Below are positions 43,557 through 53,602 of a DNA stretch of 64,000 bases, one piece after another. Where the stretch lies: the NCBI GenBank assembly GCA_002686265.1, contig NZBA01000035.1, positions 186,001 to 250,000 on the forward strand. Direction: 5' to 3'. Position numbers and translations under genes: made by a program. Numbering within the stretch: position 1 is the stretch's first letter; every line of letters starts with the position of its first letter. Source of the DNA: Planctomycetota bacterium. Its GTDB lineage: Bacteria; Planctomycetota; UBA1135; GCA-002686595. The notes beneath the pieces are model-generated. The model saw only the letters and a list, made by a program, of their open reading frames with translations. It was not told where the DNA came from and made no database searches.

Positions 43557-44450
43557 TCAGCCCAGCCGGCGCTCGACCTTCCCGGTGTTCTTGAAGTGCA
43601 GTTTGGCCACCTCGCCCAGTGCCTCGCTGCCGTGCAGGCGAACAAATTCGACGCCCGCGAGGTCGGTGGGCGTCCCCGCCCCCTTGCGCAGGTCGAGGCC
43701 GTGCTCCGCGGAGAGCTCGCCGAGGGCGGTCAGGAACTCCTCGCGGGCGATGATGCTCGCCGCCGCCACGGCCAGGTTGGCTTCGGCCCGAGGGCGCTGC
43801 TCGATCGTGAGCCCCAGCCCCTCCAGGCGCCCGGCGACCAGCGCCTCGTCGCTCGCGAAACGATCCACGAGCACGTGCATCCCCGCTCCCGCCAGCTCTC
43901 GAATCGCCTCTGCGTGCAACTCGGCCAGCATCACGTTGACGTTCCCCGTTCGCTCGCGAGCCGCGTTGTAGGCCGGCGGATCGAGACGCCTCAGGGCGAA
44001 GGGGACGCTCGCACGCAGGGCCGCTCCCAGGCGTAGGGCACGCTCATCGGTGAGCTTCTTGCTGTCGCAGACCTCGCCCTCGGCCATCGCCGCGGCGGTC
44101 TGGCGATCGAGGCGCACGGCGGCCACGACCAGCGGGCCGAAGTAGTCGCCCTTGCCGCACTCGTCGCTCCCGATCAGCCCAGCCGCGGGGATCTCGACCT
44201 CGGCGGCGCCCCCGCTAGGCCGCACGTCCGCCTCCTCGTCGGGCAGGAAGCGCTCGACGAATAGGCCGCACTCGCGCCCCTGAACGACGAGCTTCCCTGA
44301 ACGGTAGAGTGTTGCGATCACGCCGTCGCGGCGGGCGCTGAACACGGCATGGGGGACCCGGCGGAACTCGAAGGACTCGGCGTCGAGGCGCTGGCGGAGA
44401 GCGTGCTGCTCGGACGCGGGGAGCTTGAAGACGAGAGTGCTCTGGGTCAC
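43557..44450 (-). CDS. rnhC: Ribonuclease HIII
   Basis: 297 residues from GTG. The N-terminal TBP-like substrate-binding domain (TLVFKLPASEQHALRQRL) and GLIGSDECGKGDYFGPLVVA, the HIII-type D-E-G-K-G motif, separate it from RNase HII. The catalytic acids include Asp/Glu in SDECGKGD and Asp in HVLVDRF. It cleaves RNA-DNA hybrids. No good Shine-Dalgarno. First gene of the rnhC-dapF-M48 operon and divergent from the cystathionine beta-synthase gene. Confidence 0.93.
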   Translation of the reverse strand: MTQSTLVFKLPASEQHALRQRLDAESFEFRRVPHAVFSARRDGVIATLYRSGKLVVQGRECGLFVERFLPDEEADVRPSGGAAEVEIPAAGLIGSDECGKGDYFGPLVVAAVRLDRQTAAAMAEGEVCDSKKLTDERALRLGAALRASVPFALRRLDPPAYNAARERTGNVNVMLAELHAEAIRELAGAGMHVLVDRFASDEALVAGRLEGLGLTIEQRPRAEANLAVAAASIIAREEFLTALGELSAEHGLDLRKGAGTPTDLAGVEFVRLHGSEALGEVAKLHFKNTGKVERRLG

Positions 44451-44603
44451 CGACGGATTGTGGCACGGCGCTCGGGCCACCGGCAGGGAATCCCGCGATC
44501 GCGGGCGACGGCGTTGGCGCGCCCCCTCGGTCGGCGCGGCGGGTACACTCGCCGGAGTCCGGCCCGTCGCCAACCGCCCTCGCACCCAAGCCCAACCAAG
44601 TCC

Positions 44604-45965
<1,362 letters not shown>

Positions 45966-46124
45966 TCCCCGCGCGCTTGGGGCGTCCAGTCCGGCGCGGC
46001 TGGGCGAGCACCTGGGCGCGTGAGCCCAGAGCGCGGCGGCACGCTGGGAAGCGGCGCTCCGCGAAGGTCTTCCCCCCCCGCCCCGGCCCTGTCGTTCGCC
46101 ACCGCGGGCGCTTACCCTGCCTGC

Positions 46125-47855
46125 ATGGTCGCCGTCGCCGTCGCCCTGGCCGCGCTCGCCGCCCTTGGGCTGGGCTACCGCTTCTACTCGCGCTACCTCG
46201 CTCGAGCCGTCTTCCACTTGCGCGATGACGAGCCCCTGCCGGCGATCGAACGCGAAGACGGCCTCGATTTCGTCCCCACGCGCCGCGAGGTGCTCTGGGG
46301 CCACCACTTCGCCTCGATCGCCGGCGCGGCACCGATCCTCGGGCCCGCCATGGCGATCGTCTGGGGCTGGGTTCCCGCGCTCTGTTGGATCGTGATCGGA
46401 GTGATCTTCATGGGCGCCGCCCACGACTTCGGCGCCCTAGTGCTCTCGATGCGCCACGACGGCGAGAGCGTCGGCACCTTGACCAAACGCTTCATCGGGC
46501 CGCGCTCGCGGGTCCTGTTCCTGCTGATCATCTTCTTCCTGATCTGGCTCGTGGGCGCCGTCTTCGCCTTCGCCATCGCCGGGCTCTTCGTCGCCTTCCC
46601 CGCCAGCATCCTCCCGGTGAACCTCGAAATCGTCGTGGCGGTCGCCATCGGTTGGTGGGGCTACCGCCGCAAGCGCTCGCTCCTCCTGCCCTCGATCGCC
46701 GCGCTCGCCCTCCTCTACCTCGCGATCTTCGGCTCCGCCTCGGGAGCCTTGTGGTCGCCCGCGGAGGGTTCGCTCCTGCTCGACAAGCGCTTCTGGCTCG
46801 TGGCGCTATTGGCCTACGCCTTCGTCGCCAGCAGCCTGCCCGTCTGGCTGCTCCTGCAGCCGCGCGACTTGATCAACAGCCACCAACTGATCGTCGGGCT
46901 CGGCGCGCTCTACGTCGGCTTCTTCCTCGCGCGGCCCGAGTTCGCCGCCCCGGCGGTGGGGGAGCTGTCGGCCCTGCCCGCGGTCTTCCCACTGCTGTTC
47001 GTGACGATCGCCTGCGGCGCCATCTCGGGCTTCCACGGACTGGTAGGCTCGGGCACGACGTCCAAGCAGATCTGCCGCGCCACCGATGCACGGCCGATCG
47101 GCTACGGCGCGATGCTGTGCGAGGCGGCGCTGGCCGTCCTGGCGACCCTGGCGGTCGCGACGGGGCTGTGGAGCGGCCCGGAGCACGTCCATGCCTGGGA
47201 GTTCCTGAGCGCGGCGACGGCCCCGACCGAGGCCGGCGGAGCGCTGCACCTGCCACAGGTTCCCCAAGCCCTAGCGGCCTTCGTGAACGGCGCGGGCGGC
47301 TTCCTGTCAGCCCTCGGGCTCCCGGTCACCATCGCCCAGACCGTCGTCGCGGTCTTGGTGATCTCCTTCGCCGCCACCAGCCTGGACACCGCCCTGCGCA
47401 TCCAGCGCCTGATCCTGGCGGAGCTCGGCGTGACCTACCGCATCGCGCCTTTGACCCACCGCTGGATCGGCGGCGCCTTGGCCTGCGGCTCGGTCGGCCT
47501 GCTGATCTGGGCCGACTACGACCAGGGCGCCAAGAGCCTCTGGCCGGTGTTTGGCGCCACCAACCAGGTGCTGGCGGCCTTCACGCTCCTGCTCTGCGCG
47601 CTCTACCTGCGCACCCTGGGCCGGCGAGCGACGGCCTACTCGGCACCGGCGGTACTCGTGATGGCGATCACCATCAGCGCCATGGGCGTGCAGGTCTGGC
47701 GCGACTTCGTGGGCCGGAACTGGGGCGTGGCCGCCGTCGGCGCGATGATCGGCCTGCTGACCGTGTGGGTCGCCCTCGAGGGCGCCCTAGCCTGGCGTCG
47801 CGGCCCGAAGCGCGGCGCAGGCGCCGACGCGAGCGCGAGCGCGAGCGCCGACTGA
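46125..47855 (+). CDS. cstA: Carbon starvation protein CstA (peptide/pyruvate transporter family)
   Basis: 576 residues with ~15 hydrophobic helices. Typical motifs: GHHFASIAGAAPILGPAMA, VIFMGAAHDFGALVLSMRHD, FHGLVGSGTTSKQI, FGATNQVLAAFTLL. The family imports peptides or pyruvate in starving cells. It lies 159 bases after the CBS gene on the same strand; the intervening stretch has no gene. The C-terminal ADASASASAD tail is low complexity. Convergent with the HEAT/vWA gene with 4 bases between. Confidence 0.92.
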   Translation: MVAVAVALAALAALGLGYRFYSRYLARAVFHLRDDEPLPAIEREDGLDFVPTRREVLWGHHFASIAGAAPILGPAMAIVWGWVPALCWIVIGVIFMGAAHDFGALVLSMRHDGESVGTLTKRFIGPRSRVLFLLIIFFLIWLVGAVFAFAIAGLFVAFPASILPVNLEIVVAVAIGWWGYRRKRSLLLPSIAALALLYLAIFGSASGALWSPAEGSLLLDKRFWLVALLAYAFVASSLPVWLLLQPRDLINSHQLIVGLGALYVGFFLARPEFAAPAVGELSALPAVFPLLFVTIACGAISGFHGLVGSGTTSKQICRATDARPIGYGAMLCEAALAVLATLAVATGLWSGPEHVHAWEFLSAATAPTEAGGALHLPQVPQALAAFVNGAGGFLSALGLPVTIAQTVVAVLVISFAATSLDTALRIQRLILAELGVTYRIAPLTHRWIGGALACGSVGLLIWADYDQGAKSLWPVFGATNQVLAAFTLLLCALYLRTLGRRATAYSAPAVLVMAITISAMGVQVWRDFVGRNWGVAAVGAMIGLLTVWVALEGALAWRRGPKRGAGADASASASAD

Positions 47856-47859
47856 CACG

Positions 47860-49629
47860 TCAGTTGGCGGCCCGGAAGGTGCCGCCCGAGTCCGCGGCGA
47901 GGTTCCGCAAGAGCGGCTGCTCTCCATCGAGGGAAACGCAGTGAATGCGGATGTGGCGCGCGCTGTTCCAGCGCTGGACCTCGGCGCGAATCTCCGCGGG
48001 ATCGTCGATCGTTCCCCCTTGGGGATTCCCGTCGGTCAACAAGACGATGGTGTCCACCCGTCCGTCCTCGAAGGCGAGCTTGAGGGCATCGTAGACGGCG
48101 GTGGAACCGTCGGGCTTCTGCCGCCCGACGTACTTCGCCGCCTCGGCGCGCATCTTCTCCGACATCGGAACCAGCTCGTCCTGCCAGGGATAGACGTCGG
48201 TCGAGAAGAACAGGATGTTGAACAGATCCTCGGCCGGGTAGGAGGCGACGAAACCCGACAGCTCCTCCTTGGCGCGCTCCATGCGGGCGCCCTTCATCGA
48301 TCCGGAGACGTCGAGCACGAAGCAGACGCGGTCGCTGGCCACCTGCAGGCCGAAGAAGGCCGTGCGCGTGATCGCCTCGCCCTCCCTTCTCACGCGCGCC
48401 TTCTCCTTGGCCAAGGCCTCGGCGTAGGTCGGCACGAAGAAGGCCGTTCCCTCGTTCTCCCACCAGCGTCGCCAACGTGTCCCGGCCGTGCCGAGGTCCT
48501 CGCCGGTGATCAGGCGCAGGGCGGCGAGCACGTCCATGCGCAAGCGGCCGGTCTCGGCGTCGATGCGTGCGATGAGCCGGGCGATGGAGTCCTTGCGCCG
48601 CAGGTTGGCGATCTCCTGCAAGGCCTCGGTGCGCACCGCTCGGTCGGAATCGACGAGCAGTTGCTCGTAGAGAAGCTCGAGGGCATCGGGGGTGCGCAGT
48701 TGGGCCAGGGCGACCGCCGCGCCCTGGCGCGTGGCCGCGTCCTTGTTCTTGGCCATCGAGAAGAGCTTCCTCACCCAGGACGGGTCCGTGCCCATCAAGC
48801 GCCCCAAGGACGTCACTGCCAGACGCCGCAGGGCCTGGTCGGGAGACTTGACGAGCTTCTGGAGCTGCTTGACGTGCAGAGTGGACTCGCGCGCATCGAG
48901 AGCCTCGATGCAAGGGAACTGCACTGTCGGGCCGCTGTTCTTCAGGCCCGCCGCCAGCGCCTCGGCGATACCGGGCGACTCGCGCATGGCGAGCACGCCC
49001 ACGATCGCGACCTTCATCATGTCGTCGAACTTGCGGTCCGCGAGGTACTCGAAGAGGACCTCCTCGTTCTGGGCGCCTTCGAAGCTCGAGAGATGGGCGA
49101 GGATCTTCTCGCGTGACCCCGAGAGGCCAAGGCGCGCGTTGTCGAGGATCCGCACCAGCCCCACGGGCGAACCCTCCGCTGCAAGGGAGGGCATCAGCGG
49201 CCCCACGCAGCTCGCGCGCACGACCTCGTCCTTGCTCTTGTCCACCAACAGGCCGAGCTCCTCGGCGGCCGAACCCCCAAAGCGCACCAGGCCCGCCGCG
49301 GCTCCGCGCCGCCGCTCGGCACTTCCGCTGTCCGCCTCCTTCGCGAGGAACGCGATCGCCTCGCCCTCGAGCGGCCCGGAGCGGTAGTTCTCGAAGGCCA
49401 GACACACCTGGCGGATTGGATTGGCCGCCTGGTAGAGGTTCAAGGCGCGCTGGATGAGCTTGAGGGACTCCTCATCCCCGAAGGCGGTCAGCTGCTTGAG
49501 GAGCCGCGGTTGGACCGTGGACTTGTTCTCCTCGATTCGGCGGTAGACGTCCTTGGCGGACTGGGCGGCGGCCGAGGGCGCCATCAGGAACAGGGCGCCG
49601 AGGGCCAGAGGGATCAGGCGCACTCGCAT
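47860..49629 (-). CDS. Secreted HEAT-repeat protein with von Willebrand A domain
   Basis: 589 residues. Signal peptide (RLIPLALGALFLMAPSAAAQ), ~350 residues of HEAT-like helical pairs (LRRLAVTSLGRLMG, TRQGAAVALAQLRTPDALEL), then a vWA domain with MIDAS motif DVSGSM and LLTDGNPQGG. This combination is frequent in Planctomycetota secreted proteins and probably binds partner proteins with a divalent cation. No catalytic motif. Its promoter region is the 108-base gap to the DUF72 gene. Confidence 0.87.
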   Translation of the reverse strand: MRVRLIPLALGALFLMAPSAAAQSAKDVYRRIEENKSTVQPRLLKQLTAFGDEESLKLIQRALNLYQAANPIRQVCLAFENYRSGPLEGEAIAFLAKEADSGSAERRRGAAAGLVRFGGSAAEELGLLVDKSKDEVVRASCVGPLMPSLAAEGSPVGLVRILDNARLGLSGSREKILAHLSSFEGAQNEEVLFEYLADRKFDDMMKVAIVGVLAMRESPGIAEALAAGLKNSGPTVQFPCIEALDARESTLHVKQLQKLVKSPDQALRRLAVTSLGRLMGTDPSWVRKLFSMAKNKDAATRQGAAVALAQLRTPDALELLYEQLLVDSDRAVRTEALQEIANLRRKDSIARLIARIDAETGRLRMDVLAALRLITGEDLGTAGTRWRRWWENEGTAFFVPTYAEALAKEKARVRREGEAITRTAFFGLQVASDRVCFVLDVSGSMKGARMERAKEELSGFVASYPAEDLFNILFFSTDVYPWQDELVPMSEKMRAEAAKYVGRQKPDGSTAVYDALKLAFEDGRVDTIVLLTDGNPQGGTIDDPAEIRAEVQRWNSARHIRIHCVSLDGEQPLLRNLAADSGGTFRAAN

Positions 49630-49737
49630 GGTCGAAGCGGGGCTGAAGACTGAAGAGAGGGGGAGGGCGGCACCGACGGCACCGCTTGCGATTCTACCCC
49701 CCAGAGAGCGCCTGGATTCGGTCCGCCGCCCCGACGT

Positions 49738-50631
49738 TCAATAGAGCCGGCCTTGGCCCTCCAAGCGGGTGATCGGGGCGAGGTGGGGGAAGCTCTCGAC
49801 GAGCTCGGCGGGCGCCGGCGGCGCGCCGCCCTCCAGCGCCGCGATGATCTCGATCGCGTTGGCCGCCGCTTGGCCGCCGAAGTGGTTGTTGGTGACGACG
49901 AAAACCTCGTCGTGGTCGCGCGCCAGCCGCCGGGCGCGCTCGGCGAGCTCGCCAACCTCCTCGGGCTGGTAGAGGTAGTCGTAGCGTTCGTCGCGCCCGA
50001 CGCCCTTTCGGAACCAGGTCGCCTCGTTTCGCCCGTGCAGGCGCAGGTAGCCGATCGGCCCGGTGGGCGGGTGCCAGGGCGGCGGGTGGTTCCAGGCCGC
50101 GGGCAGGTCGATGTGCGCCAACGACATGCCGACGCCGCGTAGGGCGTCGAGGGCCGGGGGCGTGAACCACGACTCGTGGCGCAGCTCGACGACGAGTGGA
50201 AGCGAGTGGAAGAGTCCCGCGAGACGACCGAGGCGCTGCACCGCCGCCGGCGAATGCAGGAAGCGCACCGGGAACTGGACCAACAGCGCCGCCAGACGGT
50301 TGGCGGATGCGAGGGGCGCGAGGCCCCCGAGGAAGCGCTCCGCGCTCCGCTCCCACCGCGCTTCGGCCGCTTCGTCCCGTGGCGCGGGGCCGTGGGTGAA
50401 GTCCCGGTGCAACTTGGCGAGGAAGCGGAAGCTCTCGCGTTCCCCGGCGAGCTCGACCCAGCGCAGTGCGTGCTCGGCGCGGGGCGGCGCGTAGAAGGTC
50501 GAGTTGATCTCGATGCAGTCGAAGAAGCGCAGCAGATGAGCCAGTGGGTGAAACCCCGGCGGCCGCGAACGCGGGTAGACGATCCCCGCCCAGTCGGGGT
50601 AGGACCAGCCGGCGGGACCGACGCGGATCAC
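49738..50631 (-). CDS. DUF72 family protein
   Basis: 297 residues from GTG. TIM-barrel-like DUF72: MIRVGPAGWSYPDWAGIVYP, DCIEINSTFYAPPR, FRFLAKLHRDFTHG, ELRHESWF, YLRLHGRNE and VTNNHFGGQAAANA. The biochemical role of the family is unknown. The start overlaps the DUF374 stop (GTGA), so it is coupled to that gene; DUF374-DUF72 sits at the 3' end of a minus-strand operon with two secreted proteins. Confidence 0.92.
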   Translation of the reverse strand: MIRVGPAGWSYPDWAGIVYPRSRPPGFHPLAHLLRFFDCIEINSTFYAPPRAEHALRWVELAGERESFRFLAKLHRDFTHGPAPRDEAAEARWERSAERFLGGLAPLASANRLAALLVQFPVRFLHSPAAVQRLGRLAGLFHSLPLVVELRHESWFTPPALDALRGVGMSLAHIDLPAAWNHPPPWHPPTGPIGYLRLHGRNEATWFRKGVGRDERYDYLYQPEEVGELAERARRLARDHDEVFVVTNNHFGGQAAANAIEIIAALEGGAPPAPAELVESFPHLAPITRLEGQGRLY

Positions 50632-51350
50632 CAGTCAGGCTCGAGGCCCATGTGCTCGAAGCCGCGGCGCTCGGCTTCGAAGATCCGCTCGCGGATCAGC
50701 TCGCTCGCCCGCTCACAGTCCTCCGGGCTGGCGTCGCGCTCCACGCGCACGGGCTCGCGGTAGACGACCATCACGCGCGCCTTGGGCTTGGGAACGGTGA
50801 AGCTGTCCCAGCTGCTCGCATGCCAGGCGCGATCGCAGATGAAGCCGCAGGGAATGACGGGAAAGCCCGTCGCGCGCGCCATCCAGACCAGGCCGGGGTT
50901 CATCGAGTGCCGCGGACCCCGGGGGCCGTCGGGGGTGATGGCGAGCATTTTTCCCGCCCGCAGGACCGAGAGCATCTCGCGCAGGGCGCGTGCGCCGCCG
51001 CGGCTGGTCGAGCCGCGGATCACGCCGTAGCCAAAGGCCTCCAACAAACGCTCGGAGACGTCACCGTCGGAGCTCGGCGAAACGAGCACGCTGTAGTCAC
51101 GCCCGGCGTGGAAGGGCAGGGCGACGATCATGCGTCCGTGCCAGAGGGCCATGAAGCGGCCCTTGCCCTGCTCCTCGGCCGCCGCGAAGTGCTCCGCCCC
51201 CAGCACCTCCTCGCTCCAAGTGCGCCGCAGGACCGCGAGCACCGCCGGGCCGAGGCGCCGCGCCAGATCCTGCGCGAGGCGCTTGCGCGTGCGCTTGAGC
51301 CGCCGGCGCAGGCCGCCGGCCGCCGGCCGCTGCTGGGCTTGCGTCCCCAC
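50628..51350 (-). CDS. DUF374 lysophospholipid acyltransferase-like protein
   Basis: 240 residues from GTG. LPLAT-superfamily motifs: FMALWHGRMIVALPFH (the H-x4-D-like block), DGPRGPRHSMNPGLVWMARA and PVIPCGF. DUF374 proteins are thought to acylate lipid A or related lipids; in this Gram-negative context a role in outer-membrane lipid synthesis is plausible. The Arg-rich N-terminus could bind the membrane. 16 bases after the upstream secreted-protein gene. Confidence 0.85.
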   Translation of the reverse strand: MGTQAQQRPAAGGLRRRLKRTRKRLAQDLARRLGPAVLAVLRRTWSEEVLGAEHFAAAEEQGKGRFMALWHGRMIVALPFHAGRDYSVLVSPSSDGDVSERLLEAFGYGVIRGSTSRGGARALREMLSVLRAGKMLAITPDGPRGPRHSMNPGLVWMARATGFPVIPCGFICDRAWHASSWDSFTVPKPKARVMVVYREPVRVERDASPEDCERASELIRERIFEAERRGFEHMGLEPDW

Positions 51351-51366
51351 GGAGTCACCCGCGCCG

Positions 51367-53589
51367 TCAGGGCAGGGGAACGTCGTCGCCCCCGCCTCCC
51401 TGGTCGGCCCCGTCGGGACCCGCGGAGTGGAGCGTGAAGCTCCTGCCGTCGTCGCTCGCCCCGTAGATGAAGGCGGCGTCCCAGCCGTCGAGGAACTCCT
51501 TGGGGTCGAGGAAGCCCTGGGGAAAACTCGCGGTCGCGTCGAGCAGGGAGCGCAGCTCGGCGGGATAGCGGCCGCCGTCGCTCTTGTAGACGACCAGGGC
51601 GACCTTGACCGAGCGCAGGTGGTCGATGGTGATCTCGAGGGGCGTCGGCCCCGCGGGAACGGCCTCGACGACCACGCGGGGCAGCTCTTCGCCGCCGGAG
51701 CCCCGCCTGTTCCCCGAGGGGAATCCCATGGTCACCAGGTAGCCGATCCCCGCCGCCAACCCCAGGTGCGTCTCGGGCCCGAAGGAGGACTCGCGGTGCC
51801 GCAGGACGCCACCCTCCACCGCCAGGTTCCAGGACACGCTCGGCTGGAGGTGCTCGGTCAGCAGCTTCCCGTCGGGCAGGGCGGTCAGGTCGACCGGCAG
51901 CTCGCCGCCGGTGAACTGCCCCGCCATGGGCGCGAGGGCCCGCGCCGCCTCGTAGAAGCCGCCCACGATCGCGCCCCAGTCGGTGTGGCCCGCGTCTACG
52001 ACGCCGGACGGGAAGAAGCCGGCCTCGGCGGCGAGGTGGCGCTCGGTGTTCTCGCGCAGGAGGCGCTTGACCTCGCGCTTGACGTGCAGGGAGTTGAGAG
52101 CGAACAGGGCGCGGTCGCCGAGGACCCCGATCGCGAGCTGGGGGCTGAACATGCCCGCCATCATCGCCGCCGCTCCGCCGCCGGAGGGCGCTCCGCCGCC
52201 GGCCGGCGTGAGGGTGACCAGGGGCGTCTTGCGGTAGGGCTTGGTGGACAGGCTCAGCTCGTCTCCGGCTACCTCCTCGAGGAACGCGGCCAGACCGCTC
52301 ACTCCGCGCTCGAAGGCCGCCGCGTCCTCGAGCTCGACCGCCAGGACGAGCTTGGGCAGGGCGATACCCGTGATCGGCATGCAGTAGAAGACCATCCGCC
52401 GGCCCAGGGAGCCGAAGAGGTCCTCGGAGAACCGAAACCCGAACCCGGCCTCGAGGGAGGACAACACGAACTCGGGGTCCATGCCGCTCAAGTCGGCGAT
52501 CAAGGTCTCGATCAGCTCAGCGAGAGCGTCGGCATCGAGGTCCGCCGCCCAGGCGCCCACGGCCTCGGCGGGCAGCATCGCGAAGGACTGCGCATCGAGG
52601 GGCTGCGAGCCGAGGATGCCGGTTCCCTCCGGAGTGAAGCTGTCGGTGACGAAGCGTCCGTCTGTGAGCTGCACACGGCGGTGGCAGAGCAGGCGGTCTC
52701 CGTAGAAGAAGTTGCGGGCCAAGGTCCGCCCGGCGTACTCCGCGTCCGGGAAGCGCGAGCCGACGAGCGAGGCGACGAGATCCGAGACGCCCTCCACGCG
52801 CACGACCGCTTCGTAGATGGGGGCGCCGCCCGTCTCGCCGAACGCCGCCCGCGCCGCCCCGCGGTCGGCGGTCGAGGCGATCGAGAACGGCGCCGAGGGG
52901 TCGGCGGCGCGCGTGGCGACCGATTCGGGCGTGGTGGTTCCGCCGCCCAGGAGCAGGCGCGCTCCAACGCGCGTGAACCACAGCTCGATATCGCCCGCTC
53001 CCGAGGGGATCGAGTAGCGGCGCACCTTGGCACTCTCGCCCAACAGGGCCATGTTCTCGGTGTCGGGTAGGACCCCCGCAGCGCCCAGGCCGCCTTCCAT
53101 CAGGTAGACCGCTTCGCCGGAGGCGTCGGCCGAGGGGAGCTCGAGCACCACGAGGAACCCACCGCCCTCGAGGGCGTGCAAGGCGCCGTAGGGGATGCCG
53201 CCGCCCAGCAGCTCGCCGCCGGCGAGCGCGGCGATCAGGGCGCCGTCGTTGCCGGCGCGCAGGGAGATGGAGGCGCTTTGAGCCGTCGCGACGAGCTCCA
53301 GGCCCCGCCGGGCCTCCCAGGGAAGGTCCTCCAAGCGATCCTCGACCGCGGATCGGGCTGCTGCCGCGAGGTCGAAGCCCTCGGGCTCGGGAAGCCGCCT
53401 CACGCCCGCCACCGCGGAGCTCAACCCCGCCCCGGTCAACACGCGCAAGAGCGGCGCGTCGCAGTAGGCCGCCACGGCCGCGGAGATGTCGGGCAGCTCG
53501 AGGTAGAGCGTCGCGTCCGCGGGGTGCAAGACCGCGTGCTCTCCAGCCGAGAGGGAGGCGGGGAGGCAGAGTAAGAGGGAGCCGATCAT
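51367..53589 (-). CDS. Large secreted protein with a GspG-like C-terminal domain
   Basis: 740 residues: signal peptide (MIGSLLLCLPASLSAGEHA), then ~630 residues of alternating beta/helical sequence with LHPADATLYLELPDISAAVA at the start, resembling the long DUF3352-like proteins common in planctomycetes. The last ~85 residues (ALVVYKSDGGRYPAELRSLL, DGWDAAFIYGASDDGRSFTL, HSAGPDGADQGGGGDD) match the globular calcium-binding end of type II secretion pseudopilin GspG, without the pilin N-terminus. 13 bases after the upstream secreted gene. Function unknown. Confidence 0.78.
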   Translation of the reverse strand: MIGSLLLCLPASLSAGEHAVLHPADATLYLELPDISAAVAAYCDAPLLRVLTGAGLSSAVAGVRRLPEPEGFDLAAAARSAVEDRLEDLPWEARRGLELVATAQSASISLRAGNDGALIAALAGGELLGGGIPYGALHALEGGGFLVVLELPSADASGEAVYLMEGGLGAAGVLPDTENMALLGESAKVRRYSIPSGAGDIELWFTRVGARLLLGGGTTTPESVATRAADPSAPFSIASTADRGAARAAFGETGGAPIYEAVVRVEGVSDLVASLVGSRFPDAEYAGRTLARNFFYGDRLLCHRRVQLTDGRFVTDSFTPEGTGILGSQPLDAQSFAMLPAEAVGAWAADLDADALAELIETLIADLSGMDPEFVLSSLEAGFGFRFSEDLFGSLGRRMVFYCMPITGIALPKLVLAVELEDAAAFERGVSGLAAFLEEVAGDELSLSTKPYRKTPLVTLTPAGGGAPSGGGAAAMMAGMFSPQLAIGVLGDRALFALNSLHVKREVKRLLRENTERHLAAEAGFFPSGVVDAGHTDWGAIVGGFYEAARALAPMAGQFTGGELPVDLTALPDGKLLTEHLQPSVSWNLAVEGGVLRHRESSFGPETHLGLAAGIGYLVTMGFPSGNRRGSGGEELPRVVVEAVPAGPTPLEITIDHLRSVKVALVVYKSDGGRYPAELRSLLDATASFPQGFLDPKEFLDGWDAAFIYGASDDGRSFTLHSAGPDGADQGGGGDDVPLP

Positions 53590-53602
53590 GAGAAGCCGTT
53601 TC

